In this document: one piece after another, positions 40,988-49,221 of the stretch
Layout: each line of letters begins with the position of its first letter
How positions within the stretch are numbered: position 1 is the first letter of the stretch
Origin: DAOUBP01 sp034432655
Lineage (GTDB): Bacteria > Chloroflexota > Anaerolineae > CG2-30-64-16
Direction: 5' to 3'
DNA: 64,000 nt
Assembly (NCBI GenBank): GCA_034432655.1
Contig: DAOUBP010000157.1
Location: forward strand, 1-64,000
Program-made: the position numbers and the translations under genes
Notes under the pieces: generated by a model
What the model saw: only the letters and a program-made list of their open reading frames with translations
What the model was told of the DNA's origin: nothing
The model's database searches: none

Positions 40988-42157
40988 TCAGCCATGCAGG
41001 GCCGCACCCAGTGCCTCGATCACCCGGACAACCTGTTCATCCTGCAATTCGGGAAACATGGGGAGGCTCATTACCTCGCGTGCCGCCTGTTCCGTGACCG
41101 GCAACCCGGTCCCTATCCAGACACGATCCTGATACGCGGACTGACAATGAACCGGCAGCGGATAGTGTACTAACGTGCCGATCCCAGCGGCCGCCAAACG
41201 CTCTCGCAGCACGTCACGCTGTGGGTGTCGTACCACAAACTGATGATAGACATGGGTGACCCCGGGCCGCTCCACAGGCAACACGAGACTGGTATTGCTC
41301 AAACCAGCCCGATACCTGGCGGCCAATACACGGCGCCGCTCGTTCTCGGCCCGCAGATGGCGCAGCTTGACGCGCAATATCGCCGCCTGCAGTTCATCCA
41401 ATCGGCTATTGTATCCCGGCAAGGCGCTGACATAGCGCTCACGCCAGCCGTATTCGCGCAGCAGCCGCGCCCGCTCGGCCAGTTCAGGATCGTTGGTGGC
41501 GATTGCACCGCCATCCCCTAGCGCAGCCAGGTTCTTAGTGGGGTAAAAGCTGAAGGCAGCTATGTCACCGATGGAACCGGTCATCCGCTCGCCGATCGAA
41601 GCACCGTGTGACTGCGCGCAGTCTTCGATCAGCCACAGGTCATAGCGCCGGGCAATCTCGCCCAGCGCGACCATGTCGGCCGGGTGACCGTAGAGATGCA
41701 CGGCGATGATAGCGCCGCGCCGCGCCGGCCCTCGCCTGCTGGCGCCAGCCCCCCGCTCTCTGCTCACCGCCCGCACTGCATCCTCGAGTCGGTCAGGGTC
41801 CAGGGTATAAGTAGGAGCCGAGATGTCCACCAAGCAAGGGGTCGCGCCAGCATGTTCGATCGCCGCTACTGTGGCCACCGCGGTGTGCGAAACGGTGAAC
41901 ACCGGCGCGCCGTGGCCGACCTGGCAGGCGCGCAGAGCGAGATGTAGGGCATCCGTCCCGCTGGCCACTCCGATCACATGGCCGACGCCCAGGAACGCAG
42001 CAAACTCACGTTCAAAACACGCCACTTGCGGGCCTAAGATGTAACGACCGCCCGCCAACGCCTGGGCAATGGCCGCGTCTATTTCGGCGCGGTGGGCCAG
42101 GTAGTTTGCCAAAGGGCTCGTTTGGGGGACGGGTGTGGTCATGGGATTACTAGACAT
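40988..42157 (-). CDS. DegT/DnrJ/EryC1-family aminotransferase, second copy
   Basis: A 389-residue PLP enzyme like the one at 36335 but clearly a separate subgroup. Key blocks are IGVASGTDALHLALRA, LIEDCAQSHGA (Asp) and FSFYPTKNLAALGDGG (Schiff-base Lys). It has an Arg/Ala-rich insertion at about residues 130-142. The start at 42157 overlaps the stop of the epimerase gene; an ATG at 42142 is an alternative. Epimerase then aminotransferase on one transcript suits synthesis of a nucleotide-linked amino sugar. Confidence 0.9.
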   Translation of the reverse strand: MSSNPMTTPVPQTSPLANYLAHRAEIDAAIAQALAGGRYILGPQVACFEREFAAFLGVGHVIGVASGTDALHLALRACQVGHGAPVFTVSHTAVATVAAIEHAGATPCLVDISAPTYTLDPDRLEDAVRAVSRERGAGASRRGPARRGAIIAVHLYGHPADMVALGEIARRYDLWLIEDCAQSHGASIGERMTGSIGDIAAFSFYPTKNLAALGDGGAIATNDPELAERARLLREYGWRERYVSALPGYNSRLDELQAAILRVKLRHLRAENERRRVLAARYRAGLSNTSLVLPVERPGVTHVYHQFVVRHPQRDVLRERLAAAGIGTLVHYPLPVHCQSAYQDRVWIGTGLPVTEQAAREVMSLPMFPELQDEQVVRVIEALGAALHG

Positions 42158-43145
42158 ATCTCGCCAAATGCTCGCGATAATACCCCAGGGTACGCGCCAG
42201 GCCGGTCCGCAGATCAACCGCCGGCGCCCAACCCAAGGTCGTGCGCAGCAAACGATCATCGGCATAGTAATCGCCGATGTCAATCCGCTTCCGTTCGGGC
42301 GGGAAAGGCCGGAGCACGAAACTGCCACCGCCGTTGATCTCCACCAGCAAGTGGGCCAACGCTTCCAGGCTGATCGGCGGGTCCCCACCCACGTTGAAAA
42401 CTTTGCCGTCGGCGGCCGGGCTGACCGCGGCCAGCAACAGCGCCTCCACGGCATCATCCACGTAGCTGAAATCGCGCAACTGCTGGCCATCCCACACCTC
42501 AAACGGCCGGCCTTCGACCAGGCGACGAATCCACACTCCGAGGAAGGTCTGACGAGCATCCTTAATGCGCATGCGCGGCCCATACGTGTTGGTCAGCCGC
42601 AGCGCGCAGGCCCGAATGCCGTACACGTTGTTGTAGAGGATATGATACCACTCGCCGGCCATCTTGTTGATGCCGTTCACATCCACAGGCCGCAAGGGAT
42701 GAGCCTCATCCACCGGCAGATAATCCGGCTTGCCGTAGATCTGTCGCGTGCTGGCGAAAACCACCTTGACCCCTGGGTTGCCTTTGCGACACGCCTCCAG
42801 GATTGCCAGCTGGGCCCGACAGTTGATGTCCAGGTCGGTGTAAGGATCATGCATTGAGTCCAAATGGCTGGTCTGGCCGGCCAGGTTGAACAGGTAATCC
42901 TGCCCCTGTACCAGATAGCGCATGCTATACTCATCCCGCACGTCGGAGATGTTCACCCGCACCCGATCCTCGATGCCGGCAATATTGAACAGGTTGCCGC
43001 CGTATTCCGGGATCAGGCTGTCGGCCAGAGTAACGTGCGCGCCGGCCGCGACCAGGCGCCGGGCCAGGTTCGAGCCGATGAAGCCGAGCCCGCCGGTGAT
43101 CAAAACATAGCGATCAGCGAAAAGAGTGTTGGCGTCCTCAAACAT
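42150..43145 (-). CDS. NAD-dependent sugar epimerase/dehydratase
   Basis: A 331-residue extended-SDR enzyme. The Rossmann motif is VLITGGLGFIGSNLARRL (about residues 13-30), with VFASTRQIYG supplying the Ser/Thr strand. The region that normally reads Tyr-x-x-x-Lys is DVNGINKMAGEWYH, so Lys is present but the catalytic Tyr position is Asn. This may be a family feature or a change of chemistry. The ATG at 43145 is taken because homology starts there; a longer frame to 43253 has no similarity. It is translationally coupled to the aminotransferase. Confidence 0.87.
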   Translation of the reverse strand: MFEDANTLFADRYVLITGGLGFIGSNLARRLVAAGAHVTLADSLIPEYGGNLFNIAGIEDRVRVNISDVRDEYSMRYLVQGQDYLFNLAGQTSHLDSMHDPYTDLDINCRAQLAILEACRKGNPGVKVVFASTRQIYGKPDYLPVDEAHPLRPVDVNGINKMAGEWYHILYNNVYGIRACALRLTNTYGPRMRIKDARQTFLGVWIRRLVEGRPFEVWDGQQLRDFSYVDDAVEALLLAAVSPAADGKVFNVGGDPPISLEALAHLLVEINGGGSFVLRPFPPERKRIDIGDYYADDRLLRTTLGWAPAVDLRTGLARTLGYYREHLARYV

Positions 43146-43270
43146 GATCCATAAAGCGTCTGTTTGGGTATCTCGATGGTCAACGTAAACCGATAATAAC
43201 GCAAGGCCTATTCGTTGGCAAATGGAGATTTCAAACCCAGTAACAGCATTCACCTTCCCACGCGCTCATC

Positions 43271-43291
43271 TTCTATCTGCGTTCCCTATAA
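43271..43291. repeat. Fragment of the ~70-bp interspersed element
   Basis: The 21 bases at 43271-43291 match 7372-7392 exactly (TTCTATCTGCGTTCCCTATA plus one A). The flanking terminal inverted repeat of the full element is not evident, so this is a partial copy. It lies between divergent genes, just upstream of the promoter at 43293-43321. Confidence 0.55.
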
Positions 43292-43292
43292 C

Positions 43293-43321
43293 TTTCTCAC
43301 GCGCCACATCTATGATATGAT
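43293..43321 (+). promoter_or_regulatory. Putative promoter of the flippase-like gene
   Basis: TTTCTC (43293-43298) and TATGAT (43316-43321) are 17 bases apart. The gene start (43331) is only 9 bases after the -10 box, so the transcript would be nearly leaderless, or the box is fortuitous. Confidence 0.35.
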
Positions 43322-43330
43322 TTTATTATT

Positions 43331-44272
43331 ATGCGGAACCGATGGACACGGTTGATCAAAGGCCTCGTTCTCGTTGCGGCACTAGGTTTCCTGGCAGCCC
43401 TGGTGCGCAGCCAATGGTCAGCCCTCCATAACTACAACTGGCAGTTGGCACCGGGATGGGTGCTGACGGCCCTGATCGGCTTCGAGTTGACCTGGTTTTT
43501 CGAGGCAGCCACCTGGCGAGCGATTATCGTCAATATCGGCGGATCTCTGACTTACCGACAGGTTTGGCCCATCTGGTTTCTCAGTAACATCGTGCGCTAC
43601 ATCCCAGGCAATGTCTGGCAATTCCTCGGCATGGCCGAGCTGGCCGCAGAGCATGGCGTGCCTCGCCTGGTCACGCTGACCGGCATCGTGTTGCATCAGG
43701 TGATCTCGATCACGGTAGCCATCGTACTGGCTGCAGCCTATTTCGCCGCGACCGGACAGGGCACCTGGTTCGATCAGGTGCGGCCCGTGTTGTGGCTGAC
43801 ACCTCTGGGCCTGCTCTTGCTGCAACCGCGCCTCCTCGAACGGGTTTTGAACTGGGCCCTGGCGCGCCTGGGCCGACCTCCGATCCGCGTTACACTCAGT
43901 TGGGGCCAGATCGTGCTGCTCTGTCTGCGCTACACGATTGTCTGGCTCGGCTTGGGTCTGAGCTATGCAGCCCTGGTACGCGCGCTGACCCCTTTTCCTG
44001 GCGCTATCATCCCCCATCTCGCCGCAGCGTGGACAGCAGCCTACGTGATCGGCTTCCTCAGCTTGCTCACGCCATCGGGCCTGGGGGTGCGTGAAGGGGT
44101 GATGATCTTGCTGCTGAATCCCATCCTGCCGCCGCCGTTGCCGGCCGTGGTCGCTATCATCGCCCGACTCTGGATGGTGGTGGGTGAACTGGCCGGGGCT
44201 GGCCTGGCCCTGTTAATGCGGCCCGCCGGCCGCAAAGTGCCGGCGCGTCGACAAGCTATGCACCATGAGTGA
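43331..44272 (+). CDS. Flippase-like LPG-synthase transmembrane-domain protein
   Basis: A 313-residue membrane protein with about eight helices, of the lysylphosphatidylglycerol synthase transmembrane (UPF0104-like) family without a catalytic domain. Conserved parts include a basic N-terminus and first helix (LIKGLVLVAALGFLAALV), WFLSNIVRYIPGNVWQFLGMAELAA, and the GFLSLLTPSGLGVREGV block in the C-terminal half. Such stand-alone domains occur in polysaccharide and glycolipid clusters and may move lipid-linked intermediates. The next gene starts 3 bases after its stop. Confidence 0.85.
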   Translation: MRNRWTRLIKGLVLVAALGFLAALVRSQWSALHNYNWQLAPGWVLTALIGFELTWFFEAATWRAIIVNIGGSLTYRQVWPIWFLSNIVRYIPGNVWQFLGMAELAAEHGVPRLVTLTGIVLHQVISITVAIVLAAAYFAATGQGTWFDQVRPVLWLTPLGLLLLQPRLLERVLNWALARLGRPPIRVTLSWGQIVLLCLRYTIVWLGLGLSYAALVRALTPFPGAIIPHLAAAWTAAYVIGFLSLLTPSGLGVREGVMILLLNPILPPPLPAVVAIIARLWMVVGELAGAGLALLMRPAGRKVPARRQAMHHE

Positions 44273-44275
44273 CCT

Positions 44276-46867
44276 GTGATTGCGACCCCTGCTTCCCATT
44301 GGACCCCAGCCCCCGCCGCACGACGCGGTGCAACCTGGCTCGTCATCGGGCTGATGCTGCTGTTCGCTGCCTGGTTCTCGGCCTACAGCATCCGTCTACA
44401 TGACGCACACCTGACCCATAAGGCCGACTTGGGGCAGATTGATCATGCCATCTGGAACACGGCCCACGGCCGGTTACTGCAAGAGATAAAGGATGATCAC
44501 CTCAGCACGCGGCTGACCGACCACGTGGAACCGATTTTTTTGTTGGTAGCCCCGATCTTCTGGCTGTGGGATGACGTGCGCGCCCTGCTGGTGTTGCAAG
44601 CGGTGGCGTTGGCTGCGGGCGCCTGGCCGATTTACCTGTTCGCGCGCCAGAAGCTCATCCGGGTGGCGCCCGGCGCAATGGCGGAGTGGGGTGCAGCGGT
44701 ATTTGCGGCAGCCTATCTTCTGTACCCGGCGCTGCAAGCAGCCGCCGTCGCCGAGTTCCACGCGCTGCCACTGGCTGCGCCGCTGATCGCGGCCGCGGTG
44801 TGGGCAGCCGAAGAGCAACGCTGGGGCCGGTTTGTCCTCTGGACTGTAGCAGTGATGGCGGTTCAAGAAGGCGCGGCGCTGTTGGGTGCCACGCTGGGCG
44901 CCTATGTGGCGGTCACCAGCGGTCGCGCCGCCTGGCAGAACCGGGTTTCGCGGAGAAACCCGATTTCGACGGGGCCACTCGCCAAGGGCGTCGTCAGTGG
45001 CCTGGGCGTCTTCCTGGCCGGCCTGGTTTGGTTCGGCCTTGCTACCTTCGTCATCATCCCCCGCTTTGCGGCTGCGGCTTACGCCCTGGATCAGAGCCCT
45101 TACGTGGCCCGTTATGGCGCGCTGGGCGATTCTTTCGGAGATGTGTTGATCGCCCTGGTCACCCGACCTGCGACAGTCGTGCAAATCGCAGGGGAGCCGC
45201 TGCGCGTGCAATATCTGCTGGGACTGCTGCTGCCCGCGGCCGGGCTGGCATTACTCAGCCCCGGGCTACTGCTGGCCAGCGCACCCTTGCTGCTGGCGAA
45301 CCTGCTCAGCGCGTTCCCCTTGCAGTTCTCGGGTGAATCGCACTATTCTGCTGCGTTGGTACCATTCTTTGTGCTGGCGGCTGCCTCAGGTGCGGCACGG
45401 GTGCTGGGACGTCAGAAAGCGCAACAAGGCTGGGCAGCCTTGATGGGCAACCGGCTGCCGGCCTTTATGTTCAGCGTCGTAGCGATGTGCGCCATCGTGT
45501 TTCAAGTGGCCGAAGGGTTCACACCCATCGGCGGCGAATTCCGACGGAGCCCCAGCCGAGGCTGGCCGGAGGTGACTGCCCATCACCGACTGCTGGAGCG
45601 CCTCGCCCGCGACATCCCGGCCGACGCAGCCGTCTCTACCACACCGCCGCTACATCCACATCTCTCGCACCGCCAGCGCATCTACCTTTTCCCGGTCATC
45701 GGGGACGCGGACTATGTGCTGGTAGATGTGGCCGGCACCACCGACATGCACCCGGCCGATGTCAAGGCCAAACTGGAGCGACTGATCGCCACCGGCGAGT
45801 TTGGCGTGGTGGCTGCCGAGGACGGCTATCTGCTCTTGGCCCGTGATGCAAGCAGGCCAGTTGGCGGCGTTCCCGATCCCTTCTTCGACTTCGCCCGGGC
45901 CAAAAAGCCACCACGCTACCCTCTGGATGTGACATTTGGCGATCATCTCACACTGATCGGGTATGATGTGGAGGATAACCCCAAATGGCGGCTGACGCGC
46001 TTGCGGTTCTACTGGCAGGTTGACAAGCCCTTGCCTGCCGACGCGACTTTAAAGTTTCAAGTGATGACGCCCTGGGGCGAAATCGCTGATGATAGTGCGT
46101 TGCGTCCCCCGCCAGCACTCCTGTGGTACCCGCCAGCGCAATGGCGTCCGGGAGAAACGTTGATGATCGAGACCCTGCCGTGGTTCATGCCACGGGCCTG
46201 GGCCGCAACGCTGTCCCTCACAACCAGCTCCGGACCGTTGTGGCCGCAGGTCAACGCCGCATCCCCCGTCCCCGAGCTGGAAATAGCCCCGGATGGCCGG
46301 TTGCGCCTGCCGGCATGGACGCGAAAAGAAGGCGCATTGGTGCCGCTGAGCGGCTCGCCCTATCCCTCCGAACCGGCCGAGGCGCGCTTTGCCCAGGGGA
46401 ACTGGACAGTCCGATTGCTGGAATGGGCGGCGCCGATGGCGGCAGCGCCGGGTGGCGTTCTGCCGGTGATGCTGCATTGGCGCGCTAACGGCCCCGCCGG
46501 ACAAGACCTGGCAGTGTTCCTGCATTTGCGCGACGCCACAGGGCGCACCGTAGCCCAGGGCGATGCCGGCCCGGCCTGGTTCGTGCCACGGCCGACCTCA
46601 CAGTGGCCGACCAAAAACGGCGATCCCGCGGGCCTCTGGAGTGCCCATGCGATTTCACTGCCGGACGACATGCCGGAAGGCCGTTACGAGCTGGTGGTAG
46701 GCTGGTACGATTGGCAGAGCGGTATGCGGCTCCCATCAGTGGACGCAGTGGGGAACCCCAACGGAGATGAATACGTCCTTGGCCCCGTAACGCTTGACCA
46801 ACGGGCCGTACCGCGACCTGATATCGCTTGCCTGTTGCTGCCGGAAAGCTGTGCGGCGCAGGAGTGA
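44276..46867 (+). CDS. DUF2079 polytopic membrane protein
   Basis: An 863-residue protein. The N-terminal ~400 residues have about ten membrane helices and the DUF2079 hallmark KADLGQIDHAIWNTAHGRLL (about residues 44-63), followed by TDHVEPIFLLVAPIFWLW; this resembles GT-C transferases. The C-terminal ~400 residues are a beta-rich extracytoplasmic part (TFGDHLTLIGYDVEDNPKWRLTRLRFYW), also found in the next gene, so the two may share a glycan-binding role. The start is a GTG at 44276. Confidence 0.85.
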   Translation: MIATPASHWTPAPAARRGATWLVIGLMLLFAAWFSAYSIRLHDAHLTHKADLGQIDHAIWNTAHGRLLQEIKDDHLSTRLTDHVEPIFLLVAPIFWLWDDVRALLVLQAVALAAGAWPIYLFARQKLIRVAPGAMAEWGAAVFAAAYLLYPALQAAAVAEFHALPLAAPLIAAAVWAAEEQRWGRFVLWTVAVMAVQEGAALLGATLGAYVAVTSGRAAWQNRVSRRNPISTGPLAKGVVSGLGVFLAGLVWFGLATFVIIPRFAAAAYALDQSPYVARYGALGDSFGDVLIALVTRPATVVQIAGEPLRVQYLLGLLLPAAGLALLSPGLLLASAPLLLANLLSAFPLQFSGESHYSAALVPFFVLAAASGAARVLGRQKAQQGWAALMGNRLPAFMFSVVAMCAIVFQVAEGFTPIGGEFRRSPSRGWPEVTAHHRLLERLARDIPADAAVSTTPPLHPHLSHRQRIYLFPVIGDADYVLVDVAGTTDMHPADVKAKLERLIATGEFGVVAAEDGYLLLARDASRPVGGVPDPFFDFARAKKPPRYPLDVTFGDHLTLIGYDVEDNPKWRLTRLRFYWQVDKPLPADATLKFQVMTPWGEIADDSALRPPPALLWYPPAQWRPGETLMIETLPWFMPRAWAATLSLTTSSGPLWPQVNAASPVPELEIAPDGRLRLPAWTRKEGALVPLSGSPYPSEPAEARFAQGNWTVRLLEWAAPMAAAPGGVLPVMLHWRANGPAGQDLAVFLHLRDATGRTVAQGDAGPAWFVPRPTSQWPTKNGDPAGLWSAHAISLPDDMPEGRYELVVGWYDWQSGMRLPSVDAVGNPNGDEYVLGPVTLDQRAVPRPDIACLLLPESCAAQE

Positions 46868-46870
46868 CAG

Positions 46871-46923
46871 GGATAGGAGGCACAGAGACACGGAGACGAA
46901 GGGTCAAGGGAAACGCGGAGAAC
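46871..46923. repeat. Purine-rich octamer-like repeat before the GT39 gene
   Basis: Units such as ACAGAG, ACACGGAG and ACGAAGGG are arranged with a spacing near 8 bases. The tract lies between the DUF2079 stop and the GTG start of the GT39 gene and is the same flavour as the ACGCGGAG octamers at 59825. Confidence 0.5.
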
Positions 46924-46934
46924 AGCAGGCCAGC

Positions 46935-49064
46935 GTGAAACGAAACCGACGCGCCGATCCTGCTCGGCTCTGGCTGGCAGCCATGTTGCTGCTGGCCCTC
47001 GCCCTGCGCGTCTACCGGCTGGACGCGCAAAGTCTGTGGTACGACGAGGCAGTCACCGCGCAGGTGGCCGGCCGCGGCATCGCCGAGCTCACCCGCTGGA
47101 CCGCCGATGACATCCAACCGCCGCTGTATTACTACGTGGTGGCCGGTTGGACGCGGCTGGCCGGCCGCTCCGAATGGGCGCTGCGTTTCCCTTCTGCCTG
47201 CTTCGGCATCCTGACGGTGCCGCTGCTTTGGGCGGCCGGCCGGCGCCTGTTTGGCCGCAGGAACACCGGGCGCTGGGCGGCCGGCCTCGCGGCGTTGCTG
47301 GCTGCGACCTTACCGCTCTACGTCTACTACGCTCAGGAAGCACGCATGTACACGCTGCTGACGTTCCTGGGCGCCCTGGCCGGGTATGCCCTGCTGCGGA
47401 CGACGGCCAGGAAGCCGGGGGCAGAGGACAGGGAGCAGGGGACAGGCGCCAGGGAGCAGGCAACCGAGGACAGGCAGCAGGAGACAGAGGACAAAGGGGC
47501 CAGGGAAACCAGTTCAGGCCGGCCAGGCGGATTTGCGCCCTTGGTTGTCAGGGCAACAGGCTCGACCTGGTGGCTCGTTTTCGTGCTGGCTGCGGCGGCC
47601 TTGCTCTACACCCACTACTTCGGCATCTTCTTGCTGGGCGCATATGGCATCTGCTGGTTGGCGTGGTGGACCCTGACAGCTCACGCGACAAGGCTGCGCT
47701 CGCTGACCGCGTTCGCGATCTCCGCCCTGACGATCATCGTGCTCTATCTGCCCTGGCTGCCGGCCATGCTCAACCGTTATCGGGCCGACGCATCCTACTG
47801 GCGGGGCGCGCTGAAACTGGGCGAAGCGCTGCGCCACGTCGCGATCAACTTCAGCGTGGCCGCACCGGAGATGATGCTGGAAAGCGAGGCCGTGCGACTG
47901 CTGCCCATCTTCGGCGGGGCCTTTGCCCTGGCCTTGATCTCGCTCTTCTGGCAGGGCAGACATGCGCGCCAGGCCAGCCTTCTGCTGATCGTCCTGCTGG
48001 TGCCGATAATCGCTGTGCTGTTCCTGGCCTCGCGCACCCCTAAGTTCAACCCACGCTACCTGATGCTGGCATCACCGGCGTATGTGCTGCTGTTGGCGGG
48101 CGGCGTCAGCGCGCTGCGTGGACGACGTGAAAAGCCCCCGACACGACAAGGCATGCAGCACGCCACACGCAGCACACCATACGCCATACGCCACACCTCA
48201 GCCCTCCTGCTGACCGCCTTCCTGGTTGCAGCGTCTCTGGTCAGCCTTCGTAACTGGTTCACCGACCCGGCCTTCACCAAGGCCCAGTGGCGCGAGTTGA
48301 CCGCCTTGGTGCGCGCCGAACGCGCGCCAGATGAAGCTGTGCTGCTGGTCTCCGGCCATGCGTATCCGGCCTGGGACTACTACGCGGCCGATATCCCGGT
48401 TGTGCGGCTGCCCCAGATCGAGATCCTGGACGTCAACGCCGTGTTGGATTTCGGTGTCGGCGCAGAGCTGGCCACTGCCCTGGCCGGCAAAAAGGGCGCC
48501 TGGCTGGTAAGCTGGCAGGATGAGGTAGTGGATCCCGTGGGGATCGTGCCCTACCTCCTGGAGCGCGCTGGGGCCGAGCAGGAAGTCCCCCGCAGCTTCT
48601 GGCACCTGAAACTACGGCACTGGCGGCTGCAGCCTGATGCCGCCTTCCCGACCGAGCCGCAACCCCAGCACCTCCAGGGCGCCAACTTCGACCACAAACT
48701 GGCGCTGTTGGGCTGGGATGACCCGGTGGGTGGCGAGATCATCATGTACTGGCGCGTGCTCAACATGCTGACCCAAGACTACCAGATCGCGCTGGTGATC
48801 GAGGACGCGGCAGGCAACCGGTTGGGCCAGTGGGATGGCCGGCCGGCCGGTTACCATTACCCGACGTTTCGCTGGCGGCCCGGCCAGGTTTTGTTCGGCC
48901 GTTACCCGCTCCCGCTGCCGGCTGGGGCGGCCGCCGGGGATTACACCATCACTTTGACCGTCTACGACCCCGCCGACCCCAGCGGCCTGGACATCCGTGA
49001 CGTGGCCGATAACCCGGCCGGCAAACAGGCACGCCTGGGGCCGGTACGGATGAGGGGGGATTAG
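46935..49064 (+). CDS. Family 39 glycosyltransferase (PMT/ArnT-like)
   Basis: A 709-residue GT-C enzyme that uses a lipid-linked sugar. The first outward loop has the catalytic acidic pair in AQSLWYDEAVTAQVA (about residues 29-43) and DIQPPLYYYVVAGW. About ten helices follow. The last ~180 residues are a beta-rich soluble domain like that of the DUF2079 protein. The GTG at 46935 is a tentative start. Two in-frame heptamer inserts occur: 12 heptads at 47408-47491 give a Glu/Gln/Asp/Arg-rich loop between helices, and 48155-48196 adds a His/Arg/Thr-rich loop before another helix. Confidence 0.85.
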   Translation: MKRNRRADPARLWLAAMLLLALALRVYRLDAQSLWYDEAVTAQVAGRGIAELTRWTADDIQPPLYYYVVAGWTRLAGRSEWALRFPSACFGILTVPLLWAAGRRLFGRRNTGRWAAGLAALLAATLPLYVYYAQEARMYTLLTFLGALAGYALLRTTARKPGAEDREQGTGAREQATEDRQQETEDKGARETSSGRPGGFAPLVVRATGSTWWLVFVLAAAALLYTHYFGIFLLGAYGICWLAWWTLTAHATRLRSLTAFAISALTIIVLYLPWLPAMLNRYRADASYWRGALKLGEALRHVAINFSVAAPEMMLESEAVRLLPIFGGAFALALISLFWQGRHARQASLLLIVLLVPIIAVLFLASRTPKFNPRYLMLASPAYVLLLAGGVSALRGRREKPPTRQGMQHATRSTPYAIRHTSALLLTAFLVAASLVSLRNWFTDPAFTKAQWRELTALVRAERAPDEAVLLVSGHAYPAWDYYAADIPVVRLPQIEILDVNAVLDFGVGAELATALAGKKGAWLVSWQDEVVDPVGIVPYLLERAGAEQEVPRSFWHLKLRHWRLQPDAAFPTEPQPQHLQGANFDHKLALLGWDDPVGGEIIMYWRVLNMLTQDYQIALVIEDAAGNRLGQWDGRPAGYHYPTFRWRPGQVLFGRYPLPLPAGAAAGDYTITLTVYDPADPSGLDIRDVADNPAGKQARLGPVRMRGD
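47408..47491. repeat. Twelve heptamers inside the GT39 gene
   Basis: Twelve 7-base units of consensus CAGGNRN (for example CAGAGGA, CAGGGAG, CAGGGGA) total 84 bases and preserve the frame. They encode a hydrophilic loop between two membrane helices. Confidence 0.88.
48155..48196. repeat. Six heptamers inside the GT39 gene
   Basis: Units GCAGCAC, GCCACAC, GCAGCAC, ACCATAC, GCCATAC and GCCACAC total 42 bases and preserve the frame, with weaker units before them. They encode a His/Thr/Arg-rich loop immediately before a membrane helix. Confidence 0.78.
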
Positions 49065-49121
49065 GGAGTGCGGATGGCGAATTACGGACTGCCGCTCATG
49101 AGAATAATTTGAGTTGCAATT

Positions 49122-49150
49122 TTGACGTTGGGTAATCTATCGTTTAGACT
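49122..49150 (+). promoter_or_regulatory. Promoter of the lipoprotein gene
   Basis: TTGACG (49122-49127) and TAGACT (49145-49150) are separated by 17 bases, upstream of the lipoprotein start at 49222. An octamer repeat lies between promoter and gene, so it would be transcribed in the leader. Confidence 0.6.
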
Positions 49151-49166
49151 CTCACCACCATTCGTT

Positions 49167-49198
49167 GATTCGCCGATTCGCTGATTCGCCGATTCGCT
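49167..49198. repeat. Four octamers in the lipoprotein leader
   Basis: GATTCGCC, GATTCGCT, GATTCGCC, GATTCGCT, with looser units on both sides. This is the reverse complement of the GGCGAATC/AGCGAATC octamer at 18902-19005. Confidence 0.8.
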
Positions 49199-49221
49199 AT
49201 TCGCTCATGCGGAGGTTTCTC

